NCBI GenBank assembly: GCA_019155185.1 | Contig: CM032813.1 | Location: 6,741,001-6,805,000 of the forward strand | Direction: 5' to 3' | Length of the DNA: 64,000 bases | DNA from: Beaufortia kweichowensis | Lineage: Eukaryota > Chordata > Actinopteri > Cypriniformes > Gastromyzontidae | Shown here: piece by piece, positions 23,024 through 35,100 of the stretch | Layout of the letters: each line of letters begins with the position of its first letter | Numbering within the stretch: the stretch's first letter is position 1 | Notes under the pieces: model-generated | What the model was told of the DNA's origin: nothing | Seen by the model: only the letters and a program-made list of their open reading frames with translations | The model's database searches: none | Made by a program: the position numbers and the translations under genes

Positions 23024-26000
23024 ATGGCCAGCAAAAGGAAATCGACGGTTCCCTGTATGATTCCATCAAAAAGCAAGCATATGCGAGAGGACATCATACT
23101 GGGATGCTTACCTGAGCTCCTACCCACAATACCTGAAGACAGCATCCTCAGTATCTCAAACGATGAGGATACACAACGATTCCATGATGTTTCAAAACCT
23201 GAGGCGAAGAGTTCATGCTGGGAAAGGGGAACATACAGCTGCCCTCTGTGCTGCTTCGATTCTGGAGACTTGAACCTATTTCTCAATCACATGGACAACT
23301 GTCACACTGACTTTCATGCTCAACCAAACTTCTACTGCTTGCCTTGCAAGGTTGCGGCGGTGAAGTTCGAAGGTCTTGCTTTACATAATGCAAAATCACA
23401 TCCTGAACTCCATGATGCATACAAGAAGGTATCATTGCAAGTCACCAAAAGAGATGGGGCAATTACAGTGGAGCAAACCCTGTTTACAGAAGAGGATTTC
23501 AATGAATCCGGGATATCCATTATCAAGACACCCATAATGAAAATGACCAAAGGGGGACATAAAAAAATTGTTGTCACCCACACCGTTGAGGTACAAAGAG
23601 CTGAGCCTAGAAATGACAAGCCTGCAACTATAACCAATGGCACGTCTTTAAAGACCTTACCGCAAATCATCAGTGGCGCTGGTGCTTCCCCATTGCATAA
23701 AATCACCAACACATTTGGCATAGCAGGGATGCAAAACCGTGGCCCTTTGTGGAACTCAAATCCTTCATTCCCTGATTCAAACAGTGATCTCCCAAAGGTC
23801 ATGATCCCTCTAAGTAGCATCCCCACATATGATCCTGCCATGGACTTGAGCAGTTTTCTCAAGACATCCTTTGGTAAGTTTCCTTACCCAACCAAAGCAG
23901 AGCTCTGTTACTTGACGGTGGTGTCTGGCTTTCCAGAGGAGCAGATCAAACTCTGGTTCACGGCCCAAAGGCTGAAGCAAGGGATCAGCTGGTCTCCTGA
24001 AGAAATCGAGGACACACGCAGAAAGATGTTCAACACTGTATTCCAAGCTGCACCGAAAACATCCCAAAATCAGTCCCATCATCATATTTCCCAACACTGT
24101 GTTTCTGTCCAGCCTGCATCTTTGAGTTCTAGCTATATACAACAGATACCAAAGGGAAGCGTTATGGGTTGGAAAGGAGGGGTCATAGGCAGTCAGCCTA
24201 GCGTTACCCAAGCCACATCTCTTAAGCAGCAACCAGCGGTCCAGGCGCCACATATAAATATCCATCATGCTGTCATCCCTAAGGAAACTGGAAATGAATT
24301 AACTTTTCAGACAGCTGAGAACTGCAACATTGCAAACAGAGGAGGTAGCGTTAGCAATCACAGACACACTGGAAAAAGTGAGACTAGCAAGACTAGTGTT
24401 AACTGCTTGCCTGGCGTTACCAAGATCCAAAGCAGCGGTTACAGTGAGGGCAGCATTATGAATCTGACTAACATTGTCAAAAAAATTGACTGTCACGTAA
24501 ATGACAGAAGCGTAAACTGCACCAGCAAATCTAATATCAGTTCGGCTTCCACTTATGGGCAACAAAAAGCATCCAGTAACACTAAAGAATGCAGCAACAG
24601 CAGCTTCGCCACCACCAGCAAATATAACAATGGAAGCACTTATAAAAACACCAGCCACAGTACTATTTGCACTAAAAGGGATGGAAACATAATAGACAAC
24701 ACCAGCATAAACACTAGTGATGCTAGTGTTATTTGTAGCAGCAACATACAAACTGAAGAGTTTATACCGTCCCTTACCCATAGCCTGGTTTCCCAGCCTG
24801 GAAGTCTCATTGATTCATCCCTTAGAAAAGGCAGGTTATTGCCTGAGCTGCCGGGGACTCTGAAGCAAAGCTTTATTCATAACTCATTCACAGAACAAAA
24901 GTTGGTTCATGCACCTCAAGGTCTGCCTGTAAGGGAGGTCAATAATCAGCCCTACGTTGTACGTACTTTGACAGACTCCCAGTCGGCTTTGGGGGGATCG
25001 TTTAGTAACCCTACAACAAGTTCACACATTCATGAGGAACCTAATCAACACTCCTCTCCATCACCCCAAGAGCAAACCTCCCCAAAAACCCTTCTGGGAA
25101 CACCTCAGGTTCAGTCCCCAGACTTTACTGCCGCCCCTTACAAGGAACAGGATCCCAAGCACTTACCTGCCTTAGACAAAGACTTTAAACTATCCGCAGA
25201 AAGGTTGCACTCTACCAGAAACGTAACACAAAAAGAAGGTGAAGGACTGATGAACACATTTTATAAGGCTGACAAAAATGAGCACAGCAACCTAGTTAAC
25301 ACACTACATACCTTTGCAAATGACAACACTAACAAGACTGCTACTAAACAAGGCATGCCACATTTAAGACAGTACGTACAGGACGTGGACCAATGGGAAT
25401 GCAGCAGCTCATATACCGAAGATTCGAACATGAGCCCTATGAAGATAAACGTTATAGCGTCGAACAAAGAAGAGAGGTTGTACAAGACCAACAGTAAGCA
25501 GCTAATAATGAGCAAGCCAGCGGGAAGCTGGGTCAATGATGATGGTCCTAGCCATGAAAATGATTTTTCAGAATGGCGGGAAAGCTATCAGCATGTACCA
25601 GTTGTTGATGAACATATATCTGATAAAGGTTACACCGAACCACATCAACCAGACAACAAGGCTAACTTTCTGGAGCTTCGATCCGAGCGAAAAAGTGTTT
25701 TTCAGAGTCTTGACTCTGATGCTCCTGTTCTGCCAATCAATCAAAAGTCAAAGGAAACTATGGAGGCATTAGACAAATCAACTGCAGGAGAACAAGATTA
25801 CTGGGAGATCAAGCGTGAGGAGCATCAACAACCAATGGCCAACCAGAGTTTAAGGGGGCATCAAGCTAAAGACAGTCAATCAAGGTAAGCAAGGCTGTAG
25901 TAGTTGTATAGTACCTTTTGTACATTTTGGTCAACTAATGTTTGATAAGTCAGTTTGTGTGCTTTATTATTATGTCCTTTATTTAAAAGGATATTTTTGG

Positions 26001-26203
26001 CTTCGGTGGAGGTAGATCTAATGAATTATAGATTAACTCAAATCATGTTCCTAACGTGAATAAATAATGAAAATTGCATGTAGCAAAGTGCTGGACTCTG
26101 AAGTCTTTTGTGGAGTGATGTTCACGGTGTGTTTGTTCTGGTGGTAACACATCTTTTTGTTTCCTGCAGAGACTGCCTCAGAGGAGAGCTTCTGAAAGTT
26201 TAA
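23024..26203 (+). CDS. zhx3: Zinc fingers and homeoboxes protein 3, divergent with a single homeodomain
   Basis: ZHX proteins are nuclear repressors that dimerise and bind NF-YA. The main exon is 23024-25884. A donor (gtaagc) and an acceptor (ctgcag) add a final exon 26170-26203, giving 964 residues; without splicing the frame stops at 25888 (954 residues). The start MASKRKSTVPCMIP matches ZHX3. Two C2H2 fingers lie at about 73-93 and 105-125, then the conserved KTPIMKM motif, then homeodomain 1 at about 271-330 (LWFTAQRLKQGISWSPEEIE), nearly identical to ZHX3. The remaining 630 residues are Ser/Asn/Thr-rich with no WF-x-x-x-R homeodomain helix 3, whereas ZHX3 normally has four more homeodomains. 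The total length is normal, so the change is divergence or replacement rather than truncation. An upstream non-ATG extension to 22985 is not supported. Confidence 0.9.
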
Positions 26204-27300
26204 GATTTCACTCCTCAAGAGGAAAAGGCAGAGGATCCCATATTCATCCTGAACATTACATTTCTTGTTTTCCTTAACTATGACAGCAGATGAGATTGTA
26301 ACGTTTGTGGACTTGAGTTTTGGCAGACAGCCAATCTGGAAAGTAGACGATTTACAAGTAGGTCTGATTGGATTCATGGACAAGTAAATTCTATGTAGGA
26401 AACTATGATGTATATGCTTGAAACTGCACTATTGAGGGTGTACTGGACGTTAGGAATGTCAGTTAGATATTGTGATACTTATTACTATTTCAAATAATCA
26501 GCACTTCTGCAATGCCTTGGGTTTTACCATATATGTTGGATCGTTCGAACCAACTTTCCCTTCTCTATGTCCAGATCAAATACGTTCTCTATGACTTATT
26601 TTTCCACACAACATTTAGCAGTTAGCGACAAATCATGCACTATAACTCGCTTTAGTGGTGTCTGTCTGCACACACAACCGATTGGCCAGACATTGCCTTA
26701 AACATCACCTTCCTATTTCTATGACTGGCTGCACAAACAAGCTTTTCGGCAACCGTGTTGATGTGTGTATAAAATGGGGATAAAGAATCCCAACAGAACT
26801 GCTGCTATATCTTTGGAAGTGTTTTTATAAGCATTAACAAGACTATTATATGTGAAAAGCTTAAAAAAAAGAAATGTTAATTTATGGTGAAGAAAGTATA
26901 AAACTGTGTGCTTACAATCCAAGGGGATTACAGTTCTCATAGACAGTTAAAACACATGCTCTGCAAACTGGATATTCCCTGTGTTTATAGACGAAGTTGG
27001 GCTACAATATATATATATATATATATATCTAAACATATACACATACATGTTATGCATCATTTATATGCTGCTAAGTTCAGACCATCCAAAGTGAATAACA
27101 GGTGCTTTTCATCCCTTATTATTTGCATTTGTATTTAATGTGGTTTCCCTTTTAAAGTTAACACAAAGAGAATATCTGAACTTGCAGTATTACCTTCCCT
27201 TCGAGTCTCATTGTGCAGGTCTGTCTTAAGAACACAGTGCACTGGAGTGTTATCCTTTCTACACATTCAAAATCTTTTGGTAATAAATAGAGAATGTCAA
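26204..27300 (+). other. zhx3 3' UTR and flank
   Basis: No gene seen. A candidate AATAAA lies at 27282-27287. An (AT)11 microsatellite lies at 27007-27028. Confidence 0.4.
27007..27028. repeat. (AT)11 microsatellite
   Basis: Uninterrupted AT dinucleotide run in the zhx3 3' flank. Confidence 0.85.
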
Positions 27301-27935
27301 ACTCACACCTTGCGTTTCATGCCAGTTGAATTTCACACACCTCAAACGAAGACATGTATCATTACAGCTTTCAATGGAGTAAAGCAGGTAAAACACATTC
27401 AGCTATGCATAAATGCACGTCTTAACATGTAAAATGCTGCATGGCTTTTGCATTTCACACAACATCAAATGGTCAACAAACTGTCCCTTAAATTTCTTAG
27501 GCCGGTTTAGGCAAAAAGCCTTTAAAAAGAAGAGAAAATTATCTTGAGGGAATAAATGATTTGAATATTTTCTTGAGTCACAGAGAGGTCCCGGGTGCAC
27601 TTTTCAAAAGAAATGAAACCTTGCCTAAGACTACAGCTTGGCTAATACATCATACAGGCCTTTCTTCCAACACAAACAGGCCGGGTCTTTTTTTAACGCT
27701 TCCCTTCAGAGTTCTTCCTGAGGTCTGTTCTCAAAAGCAAGACTTGGTTCTTATTTCACACAGTTCTGAGAACACAGGAAGTTCTTAGACTCATTATTGC
27801 ACATCTCACAAAACCACACTTATCATAAATACCATTATGACATTCAGAAAACAAATCAAGACATTTGGATTTTGGATTTGATTTAAAGACCCAAAGGAAG
27901 ATACATCACAGTATGAAGGTTTCGTTGTAAGATTA

Positions 27936-29169
27936 TTTATTTTTAAATAACCTACAATTGAGGAATAAAAAGCAAAACAAAACACATGATCAGAGGTTAT
28001 GGCATGAGCTCAATAAGTTGGAAAAGGTTACATGGCTGCCACTAACAACTTTTCTTTCCAGAGTGGAGTGGAAAAACAAAAAAGATTCCATAAAAGAGTC
28101 CATGTTAAAATAATTCTAGTCTTAATCTTGACACAATTACAAAATAAAACTGTTTAAATCATAACACAGACTTGTTTTTGGCAAAGTTGAATCCCTCACA
28201 AACCCTTCAGCAAAACCCCACCTTTGTCATACCCTGAAACAATACATCCTAAAAGCGATATCTTCAAGTAACAGATACAGGAGTTTTTTCTTTTGCTTAT
28301 GGAAACGGACATTACACATTAAGTTAAAACCAGATGGAGACACAAAGCTCTGTAGACGCAAACTGTAGGATACTGGAGACGAAAGAGAAAAGAACTGGTT
28401 CACATTTACACTGGAAACAAGACCCTGATATAGATGCTGTAAAAAAAATTCACATTCTGGCCGTAGAAGGAAATATAGTCAAGATTGAAGCTGTAGTCCC
28501 CTTTAGCTCAGCGTAGCATCCTACATTGTGATATAGACAACAGTTTACACAGACTTCCAACTCCAGTTTAAAAGTGAACAGATCATGTAACTCACTCAAA
28601 CACACAGCTTTTCATGGTCATATTTCCCATAAAACATCACACCTGGTGTACACATTATCTGCTAAAAAGGCGTGTGGGTGTACTTAATTAGATTTTTTAA
28701 ATCTTCTATTAAAATATAGAATTCATTAATAATACAGGAGGGCTAAAAATACAGCAAAACTAAAATGAAACGATCCACAAAGCAGTTTGTAGTTGGAATA
28801 CAATAGCTATAGGACCACATGGTTCATAGTTCAGACATCCTCAAGCCCCTGTGTCCAGAAATGGGGGAGAGTGAGACAGTAAGTGTTCGAAAGGTCAAGC
28901 CACTGAATCTCCAGTTCCAGGCTCAAGACCACGCAACCTTGTACTGGACCTTCACACCTTTTTTTTTTTTTTTAGAAACAAATCATACAAGATCACTGGT
29001 CATAGCCTAAAATCAGTCACCCAAACCATGACATTCAGTCTGACTCCTGACACAATGCTTCACATCTATTCCCTTGACAGGTTCATCACCTGCTGGAAAT
29101 CACTTAGACTAAAAGTATCTATTTAAAAAAAATGATGGGGTGAAGGGGAATTAAAATTGCAAGTAGAAT
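27936..29169 (-). other. top1: top1 3' UTR
   Basis: Runs from the top1 stop codon to a minus-strand AATAAA (27936-27941), about 1.2 kb. There is no coding potential. A T15 run (A on the gene strand) lies at 28959-28973. The end is convergent with zhx3. Confidence 0.45.
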
Positions 29170-32100
29170 TTAAAATTCATAGTCTTTTTCAGCCATGTCA
29201 ATAGCCCAGGCGAATTTTTCACGCTGAGTTTTGTTGTAGATCTTTTCTATTGGAATGCCGAACTTCTTGCACCTGGAGAGAAAAGAAAATGACAATAAGA
29301 ACAAAAACAAGCAAGCAGCACAAATGCAAATAAAAACCTGCACACTACCAAAAGGGTGAATTAAAAATCTTAGTGCATTCAAATTCTTACCAAGCTACTG
29401 AAATACGTGGGTCCAGGTAGTTGAGTTTGGAGGTACCCAGGGCAATTTGTTTGTTCTCCTCCCGATCGGTGGCCTGTACCTCCAACTTCATCAGCTGTTC
29501 CTCAAACCTCTGCACAGCTTTCTTCTTGGTCTCCACAGCCCTAGGTTGCAAAAACAAATCAACACTAAAGCAGCATACAATCACACATGAACACTCAAGG
29601 AACTTTAGCGGGCCAAAATCAGTTCAAGCAAATATTTTGAAACTCACTTCTTGGTTTTCTCATCTTTGCGCATTTTGGCATCAGCCTTGGCACTTTTCAG
29701 TTCTCTTTTTGCATCCATAAGTTGGTCTTTCTTCGCATCAATCTGGTTTCAATAAAGAAGTGAATGCAAAAAAGTCAAACATTAAGACAAAAAAATCCTC
29801 ACCAGCACAGAGAGGACATAGAGAAATCGCATACCTTTGTCTGAAGATTTTGCATGGACTTTTCAAAGGTTTTGGGTGGTGCCCTCTGGTGGTTACATAG
29901 GATGGCTACCGCTCTGTTAGCCCGATTGTATGAAAGGATCTTTGCAGCAACGTTGTCTTCGGCTAAAGAAATAGAATTCATTAGGACACTTAAACCACAT
30001 TAAGTCCCGTTAATAAAACGAGCATGTCCATCTCTGTGTAATGCACCCCTTTCAATTCCTGACACGCAGTGCACTACACTTACAGCTGGTGAGCTCCTTC
30101 AGCTGCTGCTGTAGCGTAATGGAGGCGTTGTATGTACGGAACACTTTAGCCGTAAGTCCATCCATTAGCTCCTGAAGATGCTTGTTCAAAATGGAGGTCT
30201 GCAAAGTAATTGTAAGACACTTTCAGAATGCCATTTCTATTTTATACACTGCATTGGCAAATTTGTAGTGTTGCTAAAAATACAGTCAGGTGAAAACATG
30301 TCTTACATTGAGTCTGTCAAAGAGGTCATCCTCTGATTCCTTGTCCTCCATGAATAGCTGGAGATTTTTGAAAACCTGTAACAAATGTAACATGGCATTT
30401 TATACAAAATGCACAACCGGCCTTGAGAATCTGCTGATCAATAATGCTCAAGTATTGTTAACACAGAAAAATGGTGATCAAGTTATACACAATAGAGCCC
30501 AAGGACACTTACATTTATAAAAAACAAATTCAAAGCATACCCAAAACACAAAACAGACAGGGTAAGATAATACAAAACTAAATGATAGACAATTTTAGAA
30601 TAAGATTAAGAATAAATTGAAATATGACTGGAAACAACACACATTGGCATGAATTGAGGATTACAGAATAGACTAAAATCAAAAACAAGAGACACGAGTA
30701 ACAATGAGCAAATGACTTTTTAATTGAATTTTGAAAATATTGATAAAACATGTAGAGATTGGGGATTGGTTAATATCCTGGCAACTCAAAAACATGAATA
30801 GGGACATAAAAACTTATCAGTATAATGACATTTCCACAGCCAGTAAAGTTGAAGCTTCAGATTTCTGGATAAATTGTAGCAAAACATAAGAATGTTTAGA
30901 GACAATGGTCTTACCCTCTTCTCCACAGGGACTTTATTGTAGTATCTAATGGAGTCTTTACCGAGGAAGTCGAACTCCACCACATACTCCTGCCCATCCA
31001 CCTCCTGATGTAAAGTTAGATGCTCCACTCGAAGCGAGCAGCAGCCCACCGTGTCTGCCGTCTCTCCTTCCTCTTTCTCATTACCTGCTCTCAGAGCCAG
31101 CTACACCACAAGGGAAATATAGACAAGATGCATAACACTCTTCTGCTTTGCAACTTCTGCTCCCGCTTCAAAGGTATTACTACACACAAACCCTACGGTA
31201 AACGTAGGCCAATAGAGAAAGAAAAAGGCTTTTAAGCGGCCCAAGCACTTTAAGTGCATTATAAATGAGTAATACTTAATAGGCTACTGAGAATTCATCA
31301 CATGCTTTCTGGGTCATGGTCTTAACACTGAGGATGTCTTTAATATTGATCAAACCACCAATACAAACCTTGTCAATGAAGTAAAGAGCAACAGCCCTCT
31401 GCCTGATCCTCATCTCTTTTGACTTCCAGTCATCCCTGTACTGTCCACGGATCCGTTCAACACACTTCTTCAACCGGCGGGCCGTCTCGTACTTCTGCCA
31501 ATCCTTCTCTCCCTATATTACGTTTGAATATGGTTAGTCACACAATATATAAACCTTGACTCATGCAGACTATCCATGTGCACAGATTTCACATGCTGAT
31601 TTACCTTGATTCTTGAGCTGGGATTCAGCATGATGTATTTGATAGAGCCTTGGATGTTCTCGGTCCAGGACACCAGCCACGTAACCTTGTTATCATGACG
31701 CACTTCCTTCCACTTAGTTCCAGGAGGTGGTTTAGGATATTTTGAGTCCCTATGAGGAAAAAAACCCCACAGGATTAGACAAAGGTTGTCAGATGTGGCG
31801 ATGACAGGCTCTGACAAATGCTCCCTACTTGCTGCAGTTAACGATAACGTCCTCAGGTCGGATTCGGCGCTTCAGCATGCCCATTTTAGGATGGTCTCCT
31901 CTGCCGCGGAACAGGCCCGGAGGCTCAATACGAAAGTTGGCGATGCGTTCTTTGTGATTGTCCATGACACAGAAGCCATACTCCTGAAGAACACGCTCAT
32001 TTTCCTCTTTTATTTTCTAAAGACAGAAAGGAACACACCAGCTTAAGTGAAATACAAGTAAACATTTCACCATGGCACATTTTGAAAGACATTCAGTTAT

Positions 32101-35100
32101 ACCAGTTTCTCTTCTTTGGTCATGGCCTTCCGTGCTTCGGATTGAGCTTTGAAAAATTCACTCATTTCAGTAAAGTTGCACTTATTCAGGTCTGTGATTT
32201 TGGATTTCTCCTCAGACGTCATTTCCTAAAATGGTAAGCAGGGTTAACACAAGCTAAATATGCATTAGGATGAAAAAAGACGATGACAAAACAACGTTAC
32301 CTTTCTCCAGTCCTTAAAAAAGTTTTTCCGAAATATGTCCTTGGTTGTGTACTCATGGTCCAACATCTTGGCAAAGAATGTCGCCACCTCCTCTGCATCA
32401 GGGCTGAGCTTCATGACCTTTCCTAATGAGTGAGAAAAAAAGCACAAGAAGCATGTTCATAATGCCTCGATGACTTTCACCAAACCATTCCCAAGCCTCA
32501 AAGTCTAGATTTCTTCTATTACAAATGGCTGAAAATAAATAACCAATGTAATTTCACAACTTAGGAATTATTTTTCTAGTGATGAAATCTCCATTCGCTT
32601 TGTTCAAGACAGAGGACATGTGTGTTCAACAGAGCAGAGATCTGTTTAAAACATTGGAGTTTAGGATTACACAGAAAAGAAACTCAACCACACAACATCT
32701 GCTTCTTCAATAGTTTTGATGTCAGTCCAATCAGAATAAAGCCCAATGCCCACCTCTAAACACTCGAATACATACCGTCATAATAAAACTTGACATTGCT
32801 GGGTAGAGGTTCATAGGGTGGGGCAAAGACAGGACCTTTATGTTCCATAAACTTCCATTTCACGCCATCCGTGTATCTCTCTTCCTCCCACCTAAACACC
32901 ATGAAGACAACAGATAGAAGGCAAGTAAACCAAAATCCCAACACACAAAACTGCCACACATAGAACAGGAAGAGCGAGGACATTTGTGATTTGCAACATA
33001 ACCTCAATTAAATCAAAACAGACTCCAGTTCTCTCATCTAGTAGTCAGCCTACAATTACTTGACCATCAGAGGATGTGAGACTAACCATTTCCACTTTTC
33101 TTCCGGCTCTTTTTTTGCTTTTTTCTTGCCATCTGTGGCAACTTCTCCTTTTTTGCCTTTTGTCTTCTTTTTGGGCTTAAAGTCCTACGGTGACAGCATA
33201 ACAAAACATCCCAATTATTAAAATTTTGAAAAGAAAAATTATAACCTGGCTGGCGTTTGCATTCACATACCTCTTCTTCCTGTTTTCTTTTCTTTGCCTT
33301 CTTTTCATTTTTATCATCATCGGTTTTAATTTTTTTGGGCTTGAACTCGGCGCTGAAGGAAAGATGGAGAAAAACAAAGCCTGTCTAAACAAACGTCTGG
33401 CAACCACACATGATTCAATTTTTATCCGCATATAACCATTGTCTTATTTGCTTTAAAGCTTTACAAACAGCATTTTGAACAAAAGACAGTTTAGCAGATC
33501 AATGCTTTAGCGTGACAGCAGGCGATTGCGAGGTGTCTTAATCAGATGAGGGTTCAGGGTGGCCTGTGAATGCAATGTCAACTTACTCATCATCGTCGCG
33601 ATCTCTCTTTAGGGACCTTTCGTATTTGGGTGAAGGGCAGAAGTCGTCATTCTCAGGTTCTGACTTAATGTGTGGACTGTTTAAAAACAAAAGACATTAT
33701 TTTTCTTTCTGTCATCCAATTTGAGATCTCATAAATTGACTCAAGATAAATTCATGTTTCAGATTATGGGTTTAGATTACAACCATGCTATTGAACTTAA
33801 AGGGGTCATCATGAATAACAGTGTTCTTGATCTTTTGAGATAAAGAGTTCATTGTACCATGGAAGCATGCTGTAATGTTCAGAACTCAAGATTTGCTCCC
33901 CAGGCCAAACAGACCATTTACCAAAATTGAGTTGCAGAAACACTAACATATGACCAGAGCTACATTTATACAAACAATCTCTATTTGGTTTCAATAACTT
34001 GATTGTCCCAGTTAAGGCTTGTTCACTAAATGTAAATTAGTGAAAGATTTGAAGCCCTTAAAGCACAAAAACCGAAGTTGCACTTAAGCCACACAATAGC
34101 AAAACAAAAACAAACACACCAATCACAATCAGGGTTCCTACTCACCTTGCAAATCCATTCTCCTTCTCTTTTTTGGGCTTGCCTTCAAAAGACTATTGCA
34201 AAATGAAATGCAAAAAAGAGAAAAGGTCAATGACAGTGCTCTATATTGTGTGAATTACAAAAGACTACTTACAACACCTCCAGAGGCTTTATTTAAGATA
34301 AAACTACAGTAATGTGAAAGAAACAGAGAAATCAGCTCACCCTTTCCTCCCTTTTCTTCTCTTTGTATTTGTCCTTCTGCTTGTCTGAAGATCCATCTTT
34401 GAGCTTTAGTCTCTCTTTATCTTTGTGTTTTTTTTCAGAGGAGTCCCTGTGCTCGCTGCCAAAAAGCAATAGAACATGCCATGATCTAATTGCCACAATG
34501 GTGTGGTCCATCAACAAAATCCGATCCAAATAGACGATAGTGTTTACAAAGGAAGTTGCAGTAAAGCCAACATTCCTTCCTGTGGTCTAAAACTCTACAG
34601 GCCACACCCCGCTTATCAAACACACCCCATAAAGTGTTCAAGTGGACTATAAACTGGCAATATATCTACAGGAGAAAAACACAGTGACAACAGAAGCCCC
34701 AAGGAAGAAAACAAGTGCTGTCATACCTGTTGCCGTATTTAGATTTTTCACGTTCCTTGTCTTTTTTGTGGTGTTTGTGTTCTTTGTCCTTATATTTATC
34801 CTTATGTTTGTGAGAATCTGCCAAGGAAATGAAAGAATATAAAGCACATTTATAAAGACAAAAAGCACCTAGCATTCCTGAAACAAGAAATTAAAAGGGG
34901 CATGAAGGCAAAAAAGAAAACAAGCAAGTAGATTAAGTTAAATTTAAACGGTACAGTATGTGATCCAAAATCTACGCAATGATGTGGAGTGAATATTTCT
35001 ATAGGCAAGATCAGTTTCACATTGAAAAGAGCACACAGTACTTCATGGTTAGTTCTTGGTCTGTTTGCACCCGAGTGTGAAACCCATTTGAGATCGACCT

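Noticed and set aside
23810..24781. Two long minus-strand frames (152 and 160 codons) inside the zhx3 exon
   Set aside because: They lie antisense to a strongly supported coding exon and arise from its codon bias; they contain no family motifs.
31060..31100. Apparent one-base frameshift in top1 exon 15
   Set aside because: On re-reading the bases around 31080 the frame is intact (GGT AAT GAG); the first impression was a counting error.
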